From assembly GCF_000189635.1 (NCBI RefSeq), contig NW_002476237.1, positions 1 to 64,000 of the forward strand: a DNA stretch of 64,000 bases, written 5' to 3'. The notes beneath the pieces were generated by a model. That model did not search any database. It was not told the origin of the DNA and saw only the letters and a program-made list of their open reading frames with translations. Each line of letters begins with the position of its first letter. The first letter of the stretch is position 1. The stretch comes from Tetrahymena thermophila SB210. Taxonomy: Eukaryota; Ciliophora; Oligohymenophorea; Hymenostomatida; Tetrahymenidae. Position numbers and translations under genes: made by a program. Of this stretch, positions 1-11,264 are shown piece after piece.

Positions 1-40
1 CCCCAACCCCAACCCCAACCCCAACCCCAACCCCAACCCC
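1..40. repeat. C4A2 telomere repeat at the chromosome end
   Basis: Six perfect CCCCAA units followed by CCCC; two more C residues and then unique AT-rich sequence follow. This is the C-rich strand of a ciliate telomere reading inward from a chromosome end. Paramecium telomeres mix C4A2 with C3A3, so a pure C4A2 array points to Tetrahymena. Its presence shows that position 1 is a natural macronuclear chromosome end, so the next several kilobases are subtelomeric. Confidence 0.97.
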
Positions 41-928
41 CCTAAAAATAATGAAAATTTTAATAATGACTTAAAAGTAATTTAATATTACCAATTTTTT
101 GAAGTAAATATTTAATCTGCTTTACTTTGCTAAATAAAATATTAACTTCACATAAAAAGGTAAAAAATTTTAATTTAACTAAATAAAAAAAGAATAATTT
201 ATTTATTTCATCTTATCTTTTGCTACATTTATTAATAAAAAATAATTAAATTTTAAATTTTCTATTAGGGAAATATATTATGAATAAAGGATATTCTCAT
301 TTAGTAAAATATAGGAAATAATTTCGACTCTTTTTGAATAAAAATATTTTTCAAATTATCAAAAAGCTTTGAAATTTATAAAATATAGTAAAAATTAAAA
401 TATTCTACTATCAGAAGAAATATTTTCAAAGAAAAGGTAATTAGAACTAATAAGCAATATCTTAAATTATTAACTACTTGACCATAATAAATAAAATGAA
501 TAAAAATGAAATCCAAAAGTAACTCAAGTTGCAGTAAGAAGTTGGTAAGTGGTAAGATATCTGTCTGATCATAATAAAATAAACTAATAAAATTTAACTT
601 TAACTATACAATAAAATAAAGCTATTATGTATGTATTGATAAGGTATTTGTAGTGTGCTAGAAGAAAAATTACAAATTAATTGTTTTTTAAGCAGTGTGA
701 GGATATATTCTTTAGAATCTAACTAAGATTATTGAAATTTATTAAAAATAAAGTAAGTAAGAAAAATTAAGCATCAATCATTTTATCAACTGTATTTAAA
801 ATTGAAATGTACTTTGTTATAAAAAGAATTTTTTAAAATAAATTAGAATTGATAGTATTATAATAATTTAATTTGTAAGGCTATAATTAGTATTTAAAAG
901 TATTAAGTTTCTTCAAGATGATTGGTAG
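41..928. other. Subtelomeric non-coding sequence
   Basis: AT-rich sequence with no supported gene. One short purine-rich stretch beginning at ATG 497 reads about 14 plausible codons and then meets a donor-like GTAAGTGG. It could be an exon of whatever lies at 929-1308, but nothing ties the two together. Confidence 0.5.
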
Positions 929-1308
929 TTGGTCGTTTTTCTGAAACATTTGATGAACCAGCAAAATTATTTTTTTTATAACTTAGAAGTAAGGTGATTG
1001 ATTTTTCAGACTTACTTTTTACTTATGTAGAAAAAACTTAAGAAGTTACCCAAATAGCTGAGTAAGAATAGAGAAAATTGTTAGGAAATTTTTATTAATT
1101 TGTAGTAGAAGAAAAATTAAAAAAATTAATGAGATTATATATTAAAATGAAATAGCATTTTAGTTTTGAAATATTATTCAGATTGCTAGCTACCTATTTA
1201 TATATTAATAAGTTTCTCTTAAAAGTAGTTTAAAAGAGTTAGATAATTAATATTTAAGATGAGAGAAGAATCAGAAATTAATTCAAAAAGGTTAAGAAGG
1301 CTCTTTGA
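929..1308 (+). pseudogene. Possible subtelomeric exon or gene remnant, unknown
   Basis: An open frame of 126 codons follows an acceptor-like GGTAG and ends at TGA 1306-1308. It reads as a charged, helical, Lys/Glu/Gln-rich polypeptide (for example EKTQEVTQIAEQEQRKLLGN), and the plus strand is purine-rich as expected of coding DNA here. No ATG lies at its start and no upstream exon is secure. With TGA as the only stop, open frames of this size also occur by chance, so this may be a decayed gene, a missed exon or noise. No family is recognised. Confidence 0.25.
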
Positions 1309-1693
1309 TTTATTTTTTTAGTTATGAAAATTTTGAATGGGGTAGGGTGATTAAAAAATAAACAGCGAATCGGCTAAATTTTGATATCCTTTGATTTTCT
1401 TGTGTTATTTTAAGAATTTTATCATGAATTTTTGAAAGAATTATTTAATACATCAAATTAATCAAAAGAAAAGAGCTTTAAAGAAATCACATTTCTGAAG
1501 AATTAAGTTTATAATTAATAATTCAATCAAAAAAATAATTGATATCCAAAAACCCAAATAATTTAAGAAAAAGCTTAGAAATATTCTTAGTCATCAAATA
1601 TCATTTATTTGATCCATTCAACCTAAATAATTTAAACTCATAAATATCCAAGTACTCCTATTACTACAATTATTTTATTGAAAATCATTGAAA
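1309..1693. other. Intergenic, nothing seen
   Basis: AT-rich DNA upstream of the first confident gene. I see no coding pattern or structured element beyond a short G-rich run near 1338-1350. Confidence 0.5.
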
Positions 1694-2616
1694 ATGTGCC
1701 TCTTAGACGCTAGATGTAGATGTGAAAATGGCTAATGCAGCCATATTGGTAACTAAATGCCATTCAACTAATTGTTTAATCCTCAATTCCTTAATCAAGA
1801 TGCCTTCTAGGTCCTTGATTAAACTAAGAAGTTACTTAGCCAAAAGACCGAAATTATCAATCCTATTGTAAAAAAAGTGAAGCGCGAAAATGACTTTATT
1901 CAATAAGGTAAGCATTATTCTTTTAAAAATTTTATTTGTTCTCTTTTTAAGGGAATTTATGAATTGGAATCATTTTTATTTTTATTTGTTTTTTTTACAA
2001 GTAAAAAAAATTTTTAATTAATTTACTTGGCTAAATCAAACGACAATCAAAAAAATGATTCTAATTAAACAAACAATTTATATTCAAAATTGAGTGAAAA
2101 TATTTTAAAATTGAAAATAACATATTCTAATAAATATTTTTTAAAAAATAAATAGCTGAACAAAACGAAAATGTTAACAATCTCAACAGTATGGTTGCTG
2201 AAAATGTTGATAATTCCAACTTCTAATTCTAATAGAATTTGCTTCCTTTACTCAATTAATTCTAACCCATCAAGCCTGTTAACTATGGAATTGCAAATAC
2301 TTCCGCTGTTGCTGCTAACTAAACTCAATAAAACAACAATTCTATCCAAAACAGCTCTTTCCTTATCAAGCCTTCACCTTTCTAGGCTTCTAATAATGGA
2401 TTACCTACTGTTTCAAATAATTTAGAAACTCTTTTGAAAGATATGTAAGCTAGAGTTATGGGTATGTTCGCTTTCCAAAGCAAAATGTTAACTGAATTGT
2501 AAGAAAAGAGCAACATGCAAGCTTAAACAATCAATTTATTGTTCGATGAAGTCAAACAATTAAAGTAATATTTTAAATTCTCTTACTTATTAAACAATTT
2601 ATGGGATATAATTTGA
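1694..2616 (+). CDS. Hypothetical N/Q-rich coiled-coil protein (224 aa)
   Basis: Two exons, 1694-1907 and 2156-2616, with a GT-AG intron of 248 nt; the frame closes only if TAA/TAG are Gln. The N-terminus has a Cys cluster (MCLLDARCRCENGQC), the middle is Asn/Gln/Ser-rich, and residues of about 165-210 form a heptad-like helix ending KSNMQAQTINLLFDEVKQLK. No enzyme family is recognised. The last 17 codons begin at GTAATATTTT, a good donor, so the true 3' end may be spliced differently, possibly towards the gene at 3004; I could not find a join in matching phase. It is the first confident gene next to the telomere. Confidence 0.7.
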
Positions 2617-3003
2617 TAACTTTGAATAATTAATTTTTACTAGAGTTTTATGAGAAAAATACTTAAATTTGCAAAAATCAAAAAATGTTGGCTTTCTTAT
2701 TTTATACAAAAACTTTAATTAGCAAAATGAAAAAAAAAATATGAAAAATTCATGAAAAATATAAATGAAATTTCATAGCAATTTACTTCTTTGTCTTTCA
2801 AAATATGAACAATTTCTAGAAAAATAAAATTCCCCAGTTGAATTTCCTTTTTTACTATTCCTTTAATTAATTAATTTTGGGAATAGTTAGGTTGAATTTA
2901 CTATTTTCTCTTAAATTAATAAAAACTGATTGGATTTTTCACTTATCCATCCCTTTCAAAATATTATTCGCATTAAGCTGGCATTATTTATCATTCAAAG
3001 CAA
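2617..3003. other. Intergenic, contains a small hairpin
   Basis: No gene is seen. An 8-bp perfect inverted repeat, ACTATTCC at 2854-2861 and GGAATAGT at 2880-2887, encloses an 18-nt AT loop. The frame of the next gene is open back to about 2,897, so its 5' exon could begin slightly earlier than annotated. Confidence 0.4.
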
Positions 3004-3898
3004 ATGGAAAGACAAAATCTTTTGAAGTATGTCTACTCCAAAAATATCAACCCTAAGCTCAATTTAGCATCTAAAACAGCTAATATTGATAGCGAATTAG
3101 ATGCCAGGGTGTGAATTTTTTAACATATAAAAATGAATCAGCTGAAATTGAAGCATTTTTAAAACGCTACACCCATACATTTTTAAACAATTTTGATTAC
3201 AATTTACTAACCTTTACTTATTTAAAAAAAGGAATATTGTCCAAAATTAGAAAACTGATTAACCAGCAGAAGTCACTTGCTAGCCTATATATACTTAAAT
3301 TGCTGCTTCAAGCGATACCTGCTCATTGGGCGGTCCTATTTCACCTTAAGGATTAATTTAATACCTTTTCAAGAAGAAAGAATCTGACTACAAGTACAAG
3401 CTTATCTTGAACAATCCTCTTGAATAACCCCTCTATAGAGAAAGAAATTTCAACATTAATGTCAGCTTGGTAGACAGAGACGATAATGCCGTTTCTAATA
3501 ACAATCGTATTCCTCTCAATATTTCAATATACACCTCTGAAAATCCCCCAAAATTCATTGATACCAACACTTCTGGTAATAAAATATTGAAGGGATTCAC
3601 TGAAAAGGATTTATAACAAGGCTAAATAACATTTGACAAAATATAGATTAAGGAAGTTACTAGCCACTTCCGTAATGGCTGGGTTTTTATCGTTATATTC
3701 CCCAAATAACTTAATTACGAAAGTGGAAAATCTATCCACCGTAAGGACGATATTGATATCAATGAAATTAGACCTCTCATTATTGAAAAAGTTGTTGTCA
3801 AAGCCAAAAAGCTTAAAGAAGGAAAGAAATAAAAGGATGGTAACAATAGTAATGACGACTCTAAAGAATAATCAAATGAAAAGATCGAAGATAATTGA
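3004..3898 (+). CDS. Conserved-looking beta-rich domain protein, unknown (250 aa)
   Basis: Exons 3004-3108 and 3251-3898 join in phase 0 across a 142-nt intron. The product reads as a compact beta-rich domain: residues of about 65-215 contain the landmarks LVDRDDNAVSNNNRIPLNIS, YTSENPPKF, SHFRNGWVFIVIFPK and RPLIIEKVVVKAKK. It ends in a charged K/E/N tail. The spacing of hydrophobic strands and the closing KVVVKAKK resemble Ig-like or beta-sandwich DNA-binding domains such as plant CBP60 proteins. That is an impression from the pattern, not a match I can prove. The ATG at 3004 is the first in frame after the last upstream TGA near 2,894. Confidence 0.75.
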
Positions 3899-5368
3899 AA
3901 AATCTGAATAACTGACACAAATATCCCTGAAAAGTCTGCGTGCATGAATGCATGCATCTTTTCAGAACTACTTAACTCTCTTTACTATCTATCAATCTAT
4001 ACTCTTCTAAAAAACTTATTTATAATAATTTCATTTCCGACAAACTCTTCATTAAAAAATTGTCTTAAATTATTCTGAGTTAATTAAATGATTTGAATGA
4101 ATTTATTCTAAGAAGAAAAAAAAAAAAAAGCTAACTAACTAAACATGATCATTTATTATTTTCAATCTTGCACTGTTATTCTTAAAAGAATTTATCATTC
4201 ATTTTTCCATTAAAAAATACAAAGAATCTCAATATGAGCTTAACTCTTATTCTATTCTGCAATGAAATTAATTAAAATTAACTAAGTATACAAACAAAAG
4301 AGCATTACTTTCTTTCTTTCATGCTTGCTTGTTTACTTGCATGTTTATTTGCTAGCTTGCTTGCTTGAATGAGAGTGAAACTCATTCTTATCAATTAACA
4401 AAAATAAATATCTTTAGATAAATATTTTTGAGCTATAAATATATTATAATCAACAACCATAAAACAAATATAAAACTAAAATTCTTCAACCTATAATCTC
4501 TATATATTTAAATTAAATATGTCTTTATTATTTATATGTATTGTATAAGAGTCGAATTCTCTTTAAGTTATTATCTTCATAAAAAGCTAATTATAGTTCT
4601 ATTTACTCTTTTTATATTAATCAATCAAAGAGGTTGCTTTATTTTTTAATTTGATTTTGATTTTATGTATTTTTTACATGCAATATTTTACTCTATATTA
4701 TCTTAAAAATAGATAGGCTGGTAGATGAAAAGACGATCAATCAATGATGGTATAATTTAACCAATGTACAGAAAATTAAAAAATTGTTAAGTGTGAAGAA
4801 ATTTCAATTAATTACTAAATAACTTTTTAGTAAACTTAATTAATAATTTATTAGAAATTTCCTATCACAATCAAGAGAAAAATTCTTTATTTATATTTTT
4901 TTCATGTTAATTTCACATGCAGAGTTATGAACCATGGAATGGAGCTATCTGAGGCGGAGTTAAATTTTGTTGATTCCTCTAAATTAAATAATTTCTACTG
5001 ATTTTGAATCCTCATAGGCATATTTATTTAAATTAATTTTAAAATTGATAACTTTTGTATTAAAGGAATGCTTGCTTATTGTAAGTATTTAAAATATCAA
5101 TAATCGGTCGGAAAGCTCATTAAGAAAATCAATTACAATAAAAAAAGATCCTTAGAATCAAAAAGTCGCATGATATAAATTCTTTATTGATGATACTGGA
5201 GTATTTATCGAAATCTTAATTGATTACTACCTTTGAATTTTTTTCAAAAAATTGCAAATAGATTTATAACATTTATATTTGATAGAATTTATTAATACAT
5301 TAATATTCTATGCAAAATAAAACACAAATAATTTAAGCAATATAATACAGATATTAAAAATTCGCTGT
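3899..5368. other. Subtelomeric intergenic DNA with short coding-like pieces
   Basis: No gene can be assembled. Features seen: a palindromic GCATGAATGCATGC near 3,940; a CTTG/CTTT-rich patch at 4,308-4,372; a short frame from ATG 4928 (MNHGMELSEAELNFVDSS...) ended by TGA after 24 codons; and a purine-rich patch at 5,110-5,280 open in more than one frame. These may be debris of decayed subtelomeric genes. Confidence 0.35.
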
Positions 5369-6262
5369 TCATTTTTTATTGTCTTTGAGGAAAATTTTTT
5401 CATTTCTGATAAAAGTAAACAAAATTTTGTTTAATAAATATGGTTAATATAATATGTCTAACATAAAACAAATAATATTCCTAGCAAAAAAGCAAGAAGT
5501 TTAAAACATAATTTTTTACACTATTTCCATGCTGTGAATAATCAAGTGCGATCTGTTTTGGTAAATTTAGCGTTAAGGAATATCATAATTTTGTGTTGGG
5601 AAGAAGGACAAAATATATTTGACATAGATAAGTTTTATTAACTTGGCTTATATGCAAAAAGAGGATAAATTAAATTTTAAAATATTAAATTAAGAATGTA
5701 AATAATTATTTATATTGTAAATGTAACATGTTGTTGTGAGACTTTGGGCAATTTAGAAAAAATTTTAAAATGTCCCATTCTTCTCAGTATCGTCTGTATA
5801 TAAATAAAAAGTCCTTGAAATTACTTAAAAAAAATGAAATAAATGATTATCTGTATAAATAATAATATAAATGTACTGATTTTATTTAATTAACTCTTTG
5901 AGGTTTCTGGACTCCTAAATTTTATTTTGCAGAAGATTACCCACTTTTTCCATCCATATAGCGTCATATTCTTTAGCTTTCAATAGACTTGTTAAGGCAT
6001 AATTTATTGATTAAAATAACAAACCATTTATTTTGGCCATAGAAATGTCTAATAAACTTAAAAGATACATTCTTAGATCTCAAGTTTTCAGATAGTCAAT
6101 TTCAATTCTTCGCTTTTATTTAACTCTATTTCCCAATAAACTGATGAACGTATTAATAAAATGATTTTATTCTTTCAAAACTTTCTATACAGATTTGACA
6201 CATGAATTTTCCAAACAATTCTCTTGAAAAAGGAATAAGGAGTACCAGAAATTTATACACAT
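5369..6262 (-). CDS. Possible two-exon gene, unknown (279 aa), uncertain
   Basis: A tentative model on the minus strand: exon 6262-6125, a 54-nt GT-AG intron (6124-6071), then exon 6070-5369 ending in TGA, all in phase. The best coding signal lies at 5,886-6,040, which reads MAKINGLLFQSINYALTSLL followed by AKEYDAIWMEKVGNLLQNK with typical Lys/Glu codon use. Downstream the translation becomes Phe/Ile/Tyr-rich and much less protein-like. The opposite strand at 5,480-5,680 is also open and looks plausible, so the 3' part is not secure. Frames in the reverse direction up to 6,560 are also open. A decayed subtelomeric gene is the main alternative. Confidence 0.3.
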
Positions 6263-7609
6263 TTATCCCTAATTAAATTGAAAAGAAAATTATATATTTG
6301 CTAAGTAGCAGCTTCAAAATTATTTCTAAATTTACTGAAAGAAGCAATATGCTTATCGATAAATCTTCTTGCACAAATGAAAAAACAAAAAAAAATATTT
6401 TCAAAATTTGGTTTAAAATAAAGTTTAAAATTTTAAATACTGCAACTAAACTAATTATCTTTGGAGCTAAAAGAATGATTTAAATATTTTTTATCTTTAT
6501 TTTAGTAATAGAAAGCGCATTTTAGATAATTAATTACCCACTTTTGAATTAAAAAAATCCTACCCGTTTCTATTGATAAATTTAATTATATTCAAAATAA
6601 GTTTATACTAAGATCCTAACAAATAAAACGGAATATGTGATTCTGATAAAATCATTTCTACTTTATCTAAAAAAGAAATCTGTAAGTAGGGAAACAGAAA
6701 TAATTTGAATTCAAAAACAATTGCAGCATTGCAGTATAGTCTTGCAATACAAAATTGAGGAATGAGATGATCTTAAATTAAATGTTTTAGCCAAATGTAT
6801 TTGTTTATTTATTTATTTATTTGTTAATATTTTGCTTATGCTCCCTAAAAATAAGTAAAAACGAAAGAATATATGCGAATATTACAAATATCACTTTTGC
6901 TTAATTTGAGTGATATTTGTAATACAATAACTATTCCAAATATACTTGAATGGAATCTTAAATTACACTACATTTTCATAGCTCTTTGTAAAAGAAAAAA
7001 ATTATATATAGAACAGAGATAAATAGAAAATTATTAGCACAAAAGCATTAGTAAGTAAATCTTAGCTCAAATAAATTGATTAAGTATAAACAAATACAGC
7101 TAGGAAATACATTAAAAAATTATAGAGATCTGCAGAGTTATAAAATATATGCTAAAATAAAATGTTTTTCAAATAAAATGATATTTTTTTATTCAAAAAG
7201 CATACCTTTAATAAACTAAATTAAGAAACAGATTGATAAAACCTGATAATAAAACGAATAAGAAAAAACAAAATAAAGTAATCAAGAAAGCTACCAAATA
7301 AAATAAAGCAAAATTTATTTATCCATATTAAAAAAGGTTCTTAATTAAAATATAAATTAAATAGTTGTTTTTAGTGAAATTATATTTTATATATAAAAAT
7401 GATTTATTCTTTAAGCCTATAAAGTTGCATTAAAAAATTAAATGAAGAGTAAATAATTGATTTTGTATATAAAAATGGAATGTCCATCAATTTTAGATAA
7501 CATGTCTAAATTACTGAATCAATTTAATTTAGTAAAAGAATTAATTATAGTCAACACAAATTTCTTTCAATTAATTAATTAGGTGTAAGTTGTATTCTTT
7601 AAGAATTTA
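6263..7609. other. Intergenic, contains a perfect 15-bp hairpin
   Basis: No supported gene. The clearest element is the inverted repeat at 6881-6923 (listed separately). A TTTA tract lies at 6,800-6,823. Open frames here are short and Asn/Lys/Phe-rich, as expected of random AT-rich sequence. Confidence 0.45.
6881..6923. repeat. Perfect 15-bp inverted repeat
   Basis: ATTACAAATATCACT at 6881-6895 is followed by a 13-nt spacer and its exact reverse complement at 6909-6923. It lies in non-coding DNA 687 nt beyond the 3' end of the membrane-protein gene that ends at 7,610. It could form a stem-loop in DNA or in a read-through transcript; its role is unknown. Confidence 0.85.
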
Positions 7610-10600
7610 TCAATTTATATTCTTTGTTGGCATGAATTCTGTGAAAACTGTTTTATTTTATAAATAAGACTCATGAGCTATTTCAATGCTTTCGTTCAAC
7701 ATCGAGTTCTTTTCAGGACTTATCTCATATAAAGTAGGTTTTGATACATTATTTAATCTGGATTCTTCTACTAAGTTGTCTTGAGAAATCCTAAAAAGGC
7801 TTTTATTTTATTCAATTTTCAAATTTGATTTCACTTTAGAAACTTACTCTAAATTGTCATTTGATGCTTGTTAAATATTTTAAATAGATGCATCTTTTTA
7901 CAAATTTTCTATTGGCTGTTAAATGTATTGATTACTGACAGTTTAAAAATTATTATTTTAATCTGCAAGATTACGAAATCCTCCATTTGCAGGAGAATTC
8001 TCATTCATCCTTAAATAATACTTTTACTATCTTGTTTTTTCGAAGTAGCTCAATATTTAAGGATCCAGCATACTCAGCAGCTTTTCATCTATTTCAGAGA
8101 TATCTTTTGAGTCATCCTTTATTTTGTTAAAAGCCAAATAGGCTTCATGGGCTTTCATCAAAGTTGTCTTTTCTAATTTGAGATTATATAATTAAAATAG
8201 TTAATAAATTTACTTTCAAAACAAAAATATTATATTATAAATATATTTAAAAGACATTTTATTAATACTAAATTTTATTTATTATGTTGATAATCTTTAG
8301 TAAAGCTTCAAAAACCATTTAAAAATGAAAACCAAATTAATAATCTTTTTTGAAAATACTTCTAAAAATCAAAGAAACATTGTAAATTAAATATGAAATT
8401 TTTTAGAATTATTTCTTATTGATCTTTGCAAAATAATTTTTTACTGTTTATTTTTCTTTAATTAATATTTAAAAATATAAATTGTTTAGTTGGAACATCA
8501 CATGATCATCATTTGGTAATTAAAACAATAGATTTTTAATATATAAAAATATTAATTAAAAAAAATAAGTATTTCTTTAATATTTTAAAACTCTTTATTC
8601 ATGATCAATAAATATTTTGTGGGTGTAAAAATTATAAAAACTTAATATGAAAAAGAAATTAAATAAAGAAGCATTAATTAATTAATTACCTGAGTCTAAT
8701 ATACTCCAAGTTGATTTGAATTTACTCTCTTCTGGTTAATTGGTTGGTTTTAATTTAAGGGAAAGTCCTTTTTAAGTACTCATGTTCATATTTTCTAGCT
8801 GTAATTCTTGTTAGGTTTTTAGTTGATGCTGATACTAAGTTTTATTGTTTATAACTGGCTTTGGCATGTAATCAAATAACTTGAGCTAGTTTTCATTTAA
8901 AATTAACATCTTTAACTTATCTATTTCTATTAACTTATTGATTATAAATACAGCATCCAATCTATCATTTATTTTGTCTAACGTGTATCGTAACTATTAT
9001 CTTTTCTTTTTTATTTTACCAAACGGTAAGAAGTATAAGATATATTCATAGGCTTTAAAAATTAAACCACCTGTTTTTGGTGTAAATATTTTCTTGAAAA
9101 ACCAATCTCCTTACTTTCTCAGCGATTTTCTTTTTTTCAATTTTGCTGAGTCCGGATCTTAGTTTTCTTGGTAAACATGAAGTAAAGAAGAAATGTAATT
9201 TTAATCAGCAGTAAAATTTCTCTTCATCTTTTTAGATATTGATTATTTTTTAATAGGACTTTACTCTTAAGGTAAGGTAGAATTGTTCAAATCTTAATTG
9301 ACATTTTATAAATTAATTAAAGGAGCTTAGTTAGTTTTTACATCTCTTTAACCAATATTATTGATATTATTTTCATTATTTTCTGTATGAGTGACTATCT
9401 AGTTATAATTTATTTACTATGTAAAATTATTTAAATTTCCTTTTTAAGTAAGAGTACTGCAATTAAATTTATTTTTTTAGTTTTCTATTTAATCTTCATC
9501 ATTGTTTGTATTAATTTAAATATTGTTAAAGTTAAATTTAATTTCTTAATTTTCAATAGCTTCTTCATTATTTATATTGTTCTAAATTGTTTCATTTTCG
9601 AAATTTTCTTTTTTATTTTATTAAATCTCGTTAATGTTCTCCGTTTAAATCTGCCTATTAGAGCTTATAAGATTATTGCTTCCGTTTAATTTATATGGTG
9701 TTTCAAATTCAGCTGGTAATCCTGGAAGATCACTTTTTCTGATTTTATTGATTGAAGCAGATTATGTTGTTTCATTCGGTAATTCTTGAGTATTTACAGT
9801 CTATTTTTTTAGCGAAGACCTTTTAATTCCCATAAAATTAAACCCCAACATCTTTTTAAAATCATGAACTGAGTTATTATTTTCTTGTTTTATAATTTAA
9901 TTCGATGCTAATTAAGCAAATCCCAGTTATTATTTCATGTCATTTATTGAAGGGTTCAGAGATTATAATCTATGGATCTAAGAATTAGGAATGATTATCT
10001 ATCCTCCAGAGTCTCTTTTTTATCCAAATATTTATGGTATTTGGCTATTAAAAGGAGCAATATAATTTTTTGGATCATTCTATCTATTTTTATGTTTGTT
10101 CGAAAGTACTGGTGAAGCTAAGTCAGGCTGCTAGATAATTTATTATTCTTCAGATTCAGACTTTTATTTTTCTAATTCTTCATCGTCTTCAAAGCAAAAT
10201 ATTTCATTCATTAACGATGTTTAAAAGTTAATCTTAGCAAAAGGGGTAACAACCATACCAAAAATATATATAAGAGCTTTTGCTAAACCACCTATTTCAG
10301 CAACGACAGCAGACAGTTTAGTATATTATCTTCTATACTAAGATGCTTTTTCTTCTAATTAAAATTGAACTGTTAGTAAAACCTGTCTGCTTTAGTCTAT
10401 TTCTTCTATGTCAAGAATTTTATTTGTGTTAGTTAATGCTTAATCTAACTAAGTAACTCCATTAAAAAATAAATTATCTTAAGTTTCTATTTCTGTGTAT
10501 TAAAAATAGAGAGACACTTACTTTTAGTAACCAGATATAAACGAATGAGATTACACTGAAACAGTTTATAGCAAAGGTTTTTCAAAATCTGAAAAATTTT

Positions 10601-11264
10601 AATTATGATCGAGGAATATAGTATCCAAATTGAGTTAACTAAGTTAGTACTATTTATCAATACAATTAGTAGAGATACAATTCAGAACTTCAATAGTAAA
10701 AACACTCTTATTATCTGCTTAACTTTGCAATAAGAAATTACTAGCATAAGAATTATTTTTATCGAACTAAATACAGTACAAATTTTCATATTACATGTTA
10801 AGCTAAATATAATCTAAAAAAAATTTTTATTAAAGTGAAAAATTATCTTTGCTTGAGTCTTAGAATAAAGTGCTGCATTCAACAAAACTTACTGGTATAT
10901 TTTGTTCGTTAATATTATGAGCATTCGAATAAGTACTCTTAATAGACACTTATGCATTAAAAGAAGTACTTAAATCAGATTTTATGTACTGTAAATTACT
11001 TTTAGTTCGTAAGCCAAATGCAATAGGTAATTAACCCTCAGCCAGATTTAATATCGGAGACTAAATAGCATTTGTATTAAAATTAATGTTTGGATTATTT
11101 TTATAAATAACATCTTGAGCCTCTATCCAAAAAGCAACAGCGAATATAGCAACTAAAAATAAAGTGAAAATACTTCCACAGCATGTCTTATGATGTGTGT
11201 CATGCTAAAAGCTCAACTAAACGCTAGTACCAAATATATCTATCTTTTTAAACATGGACTTCAT
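7610..11264 (-). CDS. Large ciliate-type transmembrane protein (1,045 aa)
   Basis: Two exons on the minus strand, 11264-8690 and 8172-7610, with a 517-nt AT-rich intron. The N-terminus is MKSMFKKIDIFGTSVQLSF, then a Cys pair and a hydrophobic helix (SIFTLFLVAIFAVAFW, about residues 33-48). A region of about 280 residues resembling an extracytoplasmic domain follows, then a second hydrophobic stretch at about 325-350 (AVVAEIGGLAKALIYIFGMV). The remaining 690 residues are cytoplasmic-looking, Asn/Gln/Lys-rich and low complexity, with a short basic segment (about 740-790) containing FFKKIFTPKTGGLIFKAYEY. This two-helix layout is common in large uncharacterised ciliate membrane families; I cannot assign a transport or receptor role. 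Confidence 0.85.

Noticed and set aside
1694-3898. Joining the two subtelomeric genes into one spliced gene
   Set aside because: A good donor exists near 2,567, but no acceptor in matching phase connects to the frame at 3,004 without losing clear coding sequence.
4300-4375. CTTG/CTTT-rich patch considered as a structured element
   Set aside because: Units are irregular and no pairing or coding pattern is seen; it is treated as simple sequence.
5480-5680. Plus-strand frame reading HAVNNQVRSVLVNLALRN and onward
   Set aside because: It has no start or splice context and lies antisense to the tentative minus-strand gene at 5,369-6,262. Neither strand is secure, so it is not called separately.
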